Positions 58,396-64,000 of a stretch of DNA of 64,000 nucleotides are shown piece by piece. This DNA comes from a virus. The stretch lies in the IMG/VR virus record IMGVR_UViG_3300002483_000009, positions 5,111 to 69,110 of that record. One strand, 5' to 3'. The position numbers and the translations under genes are program-made. Each line of letters starts with the position of its first letter. The stretch's first letter is position 1. A model generated the notes under the pieces. The model saw only the letters and a list, made by a program, of their open reading frames with translations, did no database searches and was not told the DNA's origin.

Positions 58396-59257
58396 GTTGT
58401 GGCATTACGAAACGATAGAACCTGCTGTCTGCCTCGCTGAATTCTGCTATGGGCATGTCAAGTTGCTGTCTTAGACTGTTGCCCCACATCTCTAATTCTC
58501 TACTCATGTTGGCCGGTTGCACAGATGCATGGAAGTAGTCCGCCATGCCGTTCAGATCACTCACATCGAAGTCATAGTTCTTGTGATCGACCACCGAGTA
58601 GAAACTGCCCATCCTCGCACCCAACATCGCAAACTTGCCGTTCTCCACATCGGCACCAATGGTGCACCATGTGGAAAGTATACGTAAGTTCGTGGGCCAT
58701 ATCCTTGCGAACTCTCCAGCAGATATAGGCTTGCCTTTGTCTGTACACATTTTGACACCTTCTCTGAATCCTGCCACGAATGCCTGCTGTGGTGTTGCAT
58801 TTATCACTGTGTCCGAATAACAGTTGTGTAGATTCTCGTGTGGCACTCCCCAACAGAAATCTATTTTGTTTTCTTCACTCTCTGCGTTCTCGTGTGTCTT
58901 CATGTCTAGGCAGGTCTGCTTGTCCCAACCTACAAGTCCACCATTTCCATATACCAACCCATTTACATTATTCTTTGCTCGCCATCTATGCACATGTTTC
59001 TTGTTTGTCTTTGTCCAATCCAGTGTCTGCAAAAGGAAACTCTCATCGATTATGTTGTCTCCGTCCACACTTATGAAGAAATCTGTTTCCGCTTTCTCGG
59101 CCGCGGCCTTGTGTGCTGAATCAAATCCCACAACACCGTCCACACGCTTGGCCCATGGCACCTTGTTCTTGAGGTCCGCCCAGTTCTCTTCCTTGTTAGG
59201 CTCTTTAAAACTGATGTAAACAAAATCTAGGTCACTTACTCGGACTTTATCTGCCAT
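58361..59257 (-). CDS. GT-A-like glycosyltransferase, 298 aa
   Basis: ATG at 59257 after GGAGGG. N-terminal strand-helix pattern (DFVYISFKEPNKEENW), KRVDGVVGFDSAHKAAAEKA and FFISVDGDNIIDESFL, where DGD is a DxD metal site, and a GLVYGNGGLVGWDK acceptor loop. Related in pattern to 45092. Probably transfers a sugar to a virion protein or glycan. Base composition is also relatively GC-rich here. Confidence 0.75.
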   Translation of the reverse strand: MADKVRVSDLDFVYISFKEPNKEENWADLKNKVPWAKRVDGVVGFDSAHKAAAEKAETDFFISVDGDNIIDESFLLQTLDWTKTNKKHVHRWRAKNNVNGLVYGNGGLVGWDKQTCLDMKTHENAESEENKIDFCWGVPHENLHNCYSDTVINATPQQAFVAGFREGVKMCTDKGKPISAGEFARIWPTNLRILSTWCTIGADVENGKFAMLGARMGSFYSVVDHKNYDFDVSDLNGMADYFHASVQPANMSRELEMWGNSLRQQLDMPIAEFSEADSRFYRFVMPQHVNRGVQDREY

Positions 59258-59541
59258 GTGTGCCCTCCTTTGTCTATGCCATCTACCCAAAATGGATCTC
59301 TGTCTTTGAAAACGTATCCCAGTTCTGATTTTTCTAGCGTTGGAAACTGTCTGCTAGTTTTTGGTTTTTCCTTCAGTGCAAACGTAGTAGGTGACGTCCA
59401 TTCGTATGCGTACTCACCATTCTTGATCACATCCAATTTTTGCTCCAATGTGACCACTATGCTTTGTCCTTTTATGGTCACTGTATGCACTTTCTTTTTC
59501 GGCGATTGCAATTTATTAAATGCTTCAAAAAATCCTGGCAT
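59236..59541 (-). CDS. hypothetical protein, 101 aa
   Basis: Strand-rich with KKKVHTVTIKGQSIVVTLEQ and EWTSPTTFALKEKPK; a WVDGIDKGGHTWQI end. A small beta protein that overlaps both glycosyltransferase genes. Unrecognised. Confidence 0.6.
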   Translation of the reverse strand: MPGFFEAFNKLQSPKKKVHTVTIKGQSIVVTLEQKLDVIKNGEYAYEWTSPTTFALKEKPKTSRQFPTLEKSELGYVFKDRDPFWVDGIDKGGHTWQIKSE

Positions 59542-60325
59542 CTAGTTCTCCTGGTATTTGCTTATCATGGTAATGTACAATCCTATCCTGTTTGTGTCCG
59601 CCTATGTACAAGGCATCACCTACTTTAATTGGAAAGAGATAATTGTTGTTGTCAAACCCTGTGTTTATATTGTTGATATGCTGTTTGTTGTGCATAAACT
59701 GAAACCATTTGAAGTTGACTTTCTGTAATTGCAGAGGATCCTGTAATTTATTGGCCAATGCATACACAACATCAGTTGTAGGTTGTTCGTCATGGCAGGC
59801 GATCAGTACATTGTTTTTGACTGTCTGCCAATTTTTAATAATAGTTTCGCATATGTCATAAAATTTTTTTGCCTTTACGCTTTTTCTAAAGTAGTGTAAC
59901 CCGTTGTATACGTCAGGTAATTGGTTCCTAGCAAATAATTTCCTATAAAAACTGTTCTCCACAACATCATCTCTGTAATTTCTGCAGTTGTAAGAAAACA
60001 CCTGGTCATGTTGACACAATTGATTCCACCACCAATCTGTATTTTGTGTGAACAGCATGTCTGCTTCAAGTTTTATAGTATGTGTGAAAGGTGTTAACCT
60101 AAATGCTTTGTACTCATTACTCAATTTCCATTCTTCATTGACACTTGCATCTTGCTTTAACACTCTCACGTGATCAAAAAGTTCGTCATCAACTTCCTTA
60201 TTTGTTACCAGACATATACTGTTATGTTCGTTGTGCTTCTTTATACTTTCTGCAAGTCTTTTGCTTAACTCAACGTAGTCTGTTGTGGAGTTATTGAGTG
60301 CAAACCACATGAATCCTTTATCCAT
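59525..60325 (-). CDS. GT8-like glycosyltransferase, 266 aa
   Basis: Nucleotide-sugar transferase pattern: GFMWFALNNSTTDYVELSKR, ICLVTNKEV, FTHTIKLEADMLFTQN (an ExD/DxD-like metal site EAD) and YNGLHYFRKS. Ends overlap the neighbours by 8 and 17 bp. Donor and acceptor unknown. Similar in size and layout to the next gene, suggesting duplication. Confidence 0.68.
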   Translation of the reverse strand: MDKGFMWFALNNSTTDYVELSKRLAESIKKHNEHNSICLVTNKEVDDELFDHVRVLKQDASVNEEWKLSNEYKAFRLTPFTHTIKLEADMLFTQNTDWWWNQLCQHDQVFSYNCRNYRDDVVENSFYRKLFARNQLPDVYNGLHYFRKSVKAKKFYDICETIIKNWQTVKNNVLIACHDEQPTTDVVYALANKLQDPLQLQKVNFKWFQFMHNKQHINNINTGFDNNNYLFPIKVGDALYIGGHKQDRIVHYHDKQIPGELDARIF

Positions 60326-61070
60326 TACACCACTCCTTGTCCATGATGTGTAAATCTTGTCCAGATGTGAAATTTACTTTGTCATCATATTTGAATATTA
60401 CACCGTCATCATCACTGTCAATTACATCAACAGAATCGGCCAACATCGGCATGGCTGTTTTTATAAAGTTTCCAACTTTCATTTGATGCATGGCAATGGC
60501 GAATGCATAATCATTCCTAAAGTTTGGATATCTTATCCTGTACAGGTTTCTGTAATGAATATAGTTGTTTTGAACATGCGTTATCATGTCGAATACTGCA
60601 CGTGTGTTTTTGCATTTACGAAACAAAGTGACTGTTGCCCATACTAATTTCAGTGTTGCTTCGTCTGTGCCTTTAATACTGTCCTGTCCTGTGAGATCAT
60701 GTACTTTGTCATGCAACATTATTTCAAAGTTAGTTTTTGTCAATTCCAAAAGCACCGATGAAAAAACAAAATAATCACAGTCCATTAATATAGTAATGTC
60801 ATAGGGGGAGTGGTCATAGGCCATACTTCTTTCCTTGTTGTACCAGGCAACACTATTTCCCCTGTAAGGCCTTGTGTTGGTTGTAGAATTTTCAATCAAC
60901 TTGTAATTGATCATGCCCATTGGCTTCATTTCTTTGTACGTTTCCATATTGGTCACGATAGTGATTTCTAGATTTAGATGTTTACGTATTTGGTGTACAC
61001 AACGCTCTGCCAACTTGTGATATTTTACTTCGGGGGTGTCGAAACAATACAATAATACGCCAGTTGTCAT
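60318..61070 (-). CDS. GT8-like glycosyltransferase, 250 aa
   Basis: GVLLYCFDTPEVKYHKLAER, LEITIVTNMETY, ITILMDCDYFVFSS (DCD metal motif) and LVWATVTLFRKCKNT. The DxD and topology fit a GT-A/GT8-like enzyme. ATGA overlap with the first gene of the operon. Confidence 0.7.
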   Translation of the reverse strand: MTTGVLLYCFDTPEVKYHKLAERCVHQIRKHLNLEITIVTNMETYKEMKPMGMINYKLIENSTTNTRPYRGNSVAWYNKERSMAYDHSPYDITILMDCDYFVFSSVLLELTKTNFEIMLHDKVHDLTGQDSIKGTDEATLKLVWATVTLFRKCKNTRAVFDMITHVQNNYIHYRNLYRIRYPNFRNDYAFAIAMHQMKVGNFIKTAMPMLADSVDVIDSDDDGVIFKYDDKVNFTSGQDLHIMDKEWCNG

Positions 61071-61387
61071 TTAGATCTCTTGTTAGCGAGATCCTCGTGT
61101 AGTAGATGATAAGCGTTTAATGTCTCCTGGTTTCTTTCTATCAATTTTTCAAGAAAAACTTGTGGTTCTTTTATGTGACAGGGATTGTCGTTTACATCTA
61201 AAACATAGAACTCGTCTTTGATTTGTTTAAGTGTGCTTACCAGATTAATGGTATCGGCATCCGCACTGAACAGTCTCTCGTTGTATGCGATTATCTGTCT
61301 AGATCGCAATTTCTCAAGAGCGTTCTTTTTTGCTTGGGCTACCTCGAAGTTGAGGTCAGCGTGTTGTTTAAGATTGCCAATATCCAT
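61067..61387 (-). CDS. hypothetical helical protein, first gene of the minus operon
   Basis: 106 aa, mostly helix: EVAQAKKNALEKLRSRQII, VSTLKQIKDEFYVLDVN, FLEKLIERNQETLNAYHLL. I recall similar small proteins next to tail-fibre genes in T4-like marine phages. Directly preceded, at six bases, by a strong -10. Function unknown. Confidence 0.65.
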   Translation of the reverse strand: MDIGNLKQHADLNFEVAQAKKNALEKLRSRQIIAYNERLFSADADTINLVSTLKQIKDEFYVLDVNDNPCHIKEPQVFLEKLIERNQETLNAYHLLHEDLANKRSK

Positions 61388-61393
61388 AACTGA

Positions 61394-61422
61394 ATTATAC
61401 AGTTAATTATTTTGGCCGTCAA
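61394..61422 (-). promoter_or_regulatory. sigma70-type promoter of the 16-kb minus operon
   Basis: On the minus strand: TTGACG (61417-61422), 17-bp spacer, TATAAT (61394-61399), six bases, ATG at 61387. It is the only good promoter I see for the 19 genes down to 45092. The 75-bp region between this operon and the fibre gene holds nothing else. Confidence 0.78.
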
Positions 61423-61462
61423 TTGGTAAAGGAAGAATTGGTCCTGCGAATAGTTATTATTA

Positions 61463-62449
61463 TTAGGCTGTTGTGTTACTTGCGATCGCACTCGCTGAGA
61501 TGGACGCCACACTTGCTAGACCCTGTGCTGTTGTTGGGTTGACTGTGTGTAGTGCAAAGTCAGTCTGTCCAATGAAGTTTGCGTACTGGTCAACACCTGA
61601 TGTGTTACCACTTGTGAATTCACTGTCTCCGGAGTCTGCATCAGTCAATGTCATCTTGACAGTGACTATCGTGTCGTTTCCGTACGTTCCGTTGTTGACT
61701 TTTGCCTCACCTTTGAGTGTCATTGAAGTGTAAGTTCCTGATGACTGTGTAAGTAGGAATATTGTTGAGTAACCTGTTCCAAGGTCTGCCACGCCGTTCG
61801 CAAAACCATCTGTGGATAGTGTCTCACCTGATCCTGATCTTGTTGACGTTGCCGAACCTATGTCGAAGTTGCCCATCGCTGTGATCATTTCATCAACTGA
61901 TCCATCTTTTGATGTTGCTGAACCACCACCGTTACCAGTTCTTGTAAGTTTGACTCTGATCCTACCACCTGCGTTGAAGAAGTGTCTTAGGTTGTCGCCA
62001 CTTGCAAAAGTTACTGTAAATTCTACTGTGTGTGATCCTGTCCATCTTGTTGATGACTGAGCACTTTGTAATTCCGATGACTCTGCAACCGCTGTTGCCG
62101 ATGGACATCCTGCCGCTACTGCCGCCGCTAATGATGCCAAGTCTGCTTCTACAGCCGCTTTTATCTTGATCGTGTCACCTGATGTGACCTGTGTTCTTGC
62201 TGTTACTGAAACGTTTGTGTGATTGGCTATGTTGTCCATAGCAGTCAATAAACTATTCCAGTGTGCCGCTGTGATTGTTGTATCTCCGCCGGACACAACT
62301 GGGATATGCGTTTGCCCTAAACCGTAAAGTCCGTCAGCGCCTGAGCCACCTGTTCCTGCAAAGTGGTTGTATCCAAATGGACTTGATGAACTATTGACGA
62401 ACGTGTTGTATTCGTCGTCTAAAATTTTATCCCCTGCCGCGTATGCCAT
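61463..62449 (-). CDS. virion structural/fibre-like protein, 328 aa
   Basis: Cys-poor, Ser/Thr/Gly/Ala-rich beta protein with DDEYNTFVNSSSSPFGYNHF and RHFFNAGGRIRVKLTRTG, the latter a motif I recall in tail or fibre proteins of marine T4-like phages. Late-type box five bases before the ATG. It lies just downstream of a larger fibre-like protein, so it is probably a distal tail component. Confidence 0.72.
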   Translation of the reverse strand: MAYAAGDKILDDEYNTFVNSSSSPFGYNHFAGTGGSGADGLYGLGQTHIPVVSGGDTTITAAHWNSLLTAMDNIANHTNVSVTARTQVTSGDTIKIKAAVEADLASLAAAVAAGCPSATAVAESSELQSAQSSTRWTGSHTVEFTVTFASGDNLRHFFNAGGRIRVKLTRTGNGGGSATSKDGSVDEMITAMGNFDIGSATSTRSGSGETLSTDGFANGVADLGTGYSTIFLLTQSSGTYTSMTLKGEAKVNNGTYGNDTIVTVKMTLTDADSGDSEFTSGNTSGVDQYANFIGQTDFALHTVNPTTAQGLASVASISASAIASNTTA

Positions 62450-62453
62450 ACTT

Positions 62454-64000
62454 TTATTTAATTCCTATTACACACTCAGTTAATTGTGTGCCTTCGTTAT
62501 ATTTATCCTTGATTAGACGTCCCAACACATTAAAAGCAGTACACTCGCTTAAATTGGCCACCCTTGCTTCGCCGTTTCCTGCAGAAACTACACGGTCACC
62601 TGCTTTACCAGTGCCTTTTAATTTAACAAACACTCTCCCTTTTAGTGCTACCATTGGGTGTGTGTCGTTATTTCCGGCCTCTGCATTCATCAAAAATGCT
62701 GGTGAATCAGATATGACCCCAAATACTGCATCTGAAAGTTCATCGTTGCATTTTGTTATCTCTGCAGAACCTCCTAGAATGACTACTTCTCCAATCGCCA
62801 ATGGACCATCGGATTCGTACCTCTCAGCCAAATCCGCGTATTGTGCCGCTGTGGCTGTCGCATGTACCACGTTCGCTCTAATATCTACCAACGTTGGGGC
62901 AGACATCTCTGTGCCACCAACATCTGATGATTTGAATGCTGTCCAGGCTCCGCCTGAATTGCCATAAATTGTTGTGCCGTCATCTGCAAACGTTTCGTCC
63001 CATACCCAAAACAGATCTTGTTCTGTGGCTGTTGATGCATCGCCTCTGTTTACTTTGATTCCTGAATAACTAGGCATGCCTGAGTTGGATGACACATTTC
63101 TGTTTAATTCTATAATGTTGTCTTCAACAGTCAGAGTTGATGTGTTGCTTGTGATGGAATCACCATCCACTGTTAGGCTACCGTGTATTCTTACATCACC
63201 ACTGTCACCTTGCATAGTCAATACTGTTTTTGTTGCACCACCGTCATTTACTGTGAATGCTATGTTTCCGTCCTGTGTAACATTGGCAATAGTGAAGTTA
63301 TCACCCGACATGGTCATGGTGATGTCACTACCTGCACCAATCCTTAGACCGTTGTCATTTAATATTTCCAAATGACCCGACGTCGAATCGTTTCCGTCTG
63401 ATCTTAAGAAGTTTGCAACCGCAACTCCGCCAAGTGCGTCTGAGTCTGTTGCTGTACCTCTGAACTTCGCACTTGATACTGTGCTTGAAAGTTGAACACC
63501 CTGTGCCACTGATGCGAAACCTGCCGCTATCAAGGCCGCCGCATTGGTTTCACTCGAATCTGGAGTGAACGCAAGGTTGGATACTATACCAACCACTGTG
63601 TCTTGGGTCACAAGTTTTAATATTGATCTAAACACACCTGTGTTGTCTTTCACAGTTTCTGTCACAACCTGTGTCACGCCCGATCCTGCAATCGTAGTTG
63701 GTCCAATCAGTGTGAATGCTGTACCGTCGTAACAGTACAACTGACTGTTTGCTGTGTCAAACCAAAGATCGCCTTTGACAGCATTTGATGGTGCAGTGGC
63801 CGAATTGGTCGGTGAACCAACCGGTTTGAATTTTGTACCATCGTAAACGTTTATCTGTTTGTTGGTTTGATCGAACCAAAGTTGTCCTTGTATCTTGTTT
63901 GAAGGTGCAGATGTGTTGTTAAAATTCTCTAATAGTTTGATAAGGTTCTCATTCAGTTTCTCACCAAAACCTGCGTAACCTTTTCCAAATAGTGTGAGGT
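62454..64000 (-). CDS. tail-fibre-like protein, 5' end outside window
   Basis: The frame is open from the right edge to 62454 (515 codons including stop), so the start is off-window. The N-terminal visible part has repeats of the type GQLWFDQTNKQINVYDG and GDLWFDTANSQLYCYDG, typical of phage fibre proteins. The C-terminal part has YADLAERYESDGPLAIGEVV and DAVFGVISDSPAF, a conserved fibre C-terminus in marine T4-like phages (from memory) that resembles self-cleaving chaperone ends. Host-recognition or tail protein. Confidence 0.82.
   Translation of the reverse strand, partial: LTLFGKGYAGFGEKLNENLIKLLENFNNTSAPSNKIQGQLWFDQTNKQINVYDGTKFKPVGSPTNSATAPSNAVKGDLWFDTANSQLYCYDGTAFTLIGPTTIAGSGVTQVVTETVKDNTGVFRSILKLVTQDTVVGIVSNLAFTPDSSETNAAALIAAGFASVAQGVQLSSTVSSAKFRGTATDSDALGGVAVANFLRSDGNDSTSGHLEILNDNGLRIGAGSDITMTMSGDNFTIANVTQDGNIAFTVNDGGATKTVLTMQGDSGDVRIHGSLTVDGDSITSNTSTLTVEDNIIELNRNVSSNSGMPSYSGIKVNRGDASTATEQDLFWVWDETFADDGTTIYGNSGGAWTAFKSSDVGGTEMSAPTLVDIRANVVHATATAAQYADLAERYESDGPLAIGEVVILGGSAEITKCNDELSDAVFGVISDSPAFLMNAEAGNNDTHPMVALKGRVFVKLKGTGKAGDRVVSAGNGEARVANLSECTAFNVLGRLIKDKYNEGTQLTECVIGIK
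62455..62461 (-). promoter_or_regulatory. late promoter-like box TTAAATA
   Basis: On the minus strand TTAAATA lies five bases before the ATG at 62449, within the end of the upstream fibre gene. Confidence 0.45.

Noticed and set aside
1-64000. tRNA genes, CRISPR arrays, insertion sequences, integrase or att sites
   Set aside because: I scanned for GTTCRANNC arms, regularly spaced repeats, transposase motifs and tyrosine-recombinase motifs and saw none. A tRNA could be missed by eye; a covariance search would decide.
1-64000. The region being bacterial chromosome rather than phage
   Set aside because: Gene overlap density, T4-type polymerase, clamp and RNase H, late boxes and fibre genes are all phage-like. 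Host-like genes are scattered among them and share the phage transcripts.

Overview
This AT-rich window reads as part of a large T4-like marine myovirus genome. The T4-type evidence is a gp43-like family B DNA polymerase, a gp45-like sliding clamp, a DsbA-like dsDNA-binding protein and a T4 RNase H-type 5'-3' exonuclease. There are also repeated T4 late-promoter-like boxes (ATAAATA/TAAATA) just upstream of start codons, and tail-fibre-like proteins at the right edge. Genes are tightly packed and mostly overlap by 1 to 40 bp. I recognised no tRNA, CRISPR array, transposase or rRNA. No photosynthesis genes are visible, and the alternative oxidase looks like the proteobacterial/mitochondrial type rather than the cyanophage plastoquinol type. 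A heterotrophic proteobacterial host is therefore the better guess (inference).

Layout. 1-7.3 kb: a ClpA-type unfoldase cut by the left edge, small unknown genes, a beta-rich virion-like protein, and a secreted S8 (subtilisin) lipoprotein. 7.3-17.3 kb: a late-expressed block. About ten proteins here start with the same short leader, M-[KR]-x-x-E/Q-[hydrophobic], which resembles the T4 capsid-targeting sequence. One of them is a Cu/Zn superoxide dismutase; several others end in very basic Cys-containing domains. 17.3-23.8 kb: replication genes (dsbA, gene 43, a methyltransferase, gene 45) leading into a TGT/DpdA-type transglycosylase. 23.8-35.8 kb: a nucleotide and DNA-modification block with a QueD-like protein, peroxiredoxin, SET protein, glycosyltransferase, GalE, FolE, GMP reductase, xanthine/guanine phosphoribosyltransferase, a YhhQ-type transporter, a cupin, two tandem amidinotransferase-like proteins and QueE. 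35.8-45.1 kb: RNase H, a MoxR ATPase with a metallopeptidase/VWA partner, small conserved unknowns, a LmbE-type deacetylase and a sugar epimerase.

At 45.1 kb the coding strand switches through a tail-to-tail overlap. From 61.4 kb down to 45.1 kb, 19 minus-strand genes follow a single consensus promoter with no clear gap. They encode five radical SAM proteins with N-terminal Cys motifs, an alternative oxidase, four glycosyltransferase-like proteins, two SGNH-like proteins, a GNAT-like protein, a zinc ribbon, a carbamoyltransferase and a DegT aminotransferase. The window ends in two minus-strand tail-fibre-like genes, the last cut by the right edge.

How it fits together. FolE, a QueD-like protein, QueE, DpdA and YhhQ point to a 7-deazaguanine modification of phage DNA. 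The two GATM-like proteins in the same neighbourhood could act on that base (inference). The radical SAM operon is the best candidate for an undescribed system. Promoter geometry suggests that many transcripts are leaderless, because both the late boxes and several sigma70-type -10 boxes sit a fixed few bases before the ATG.
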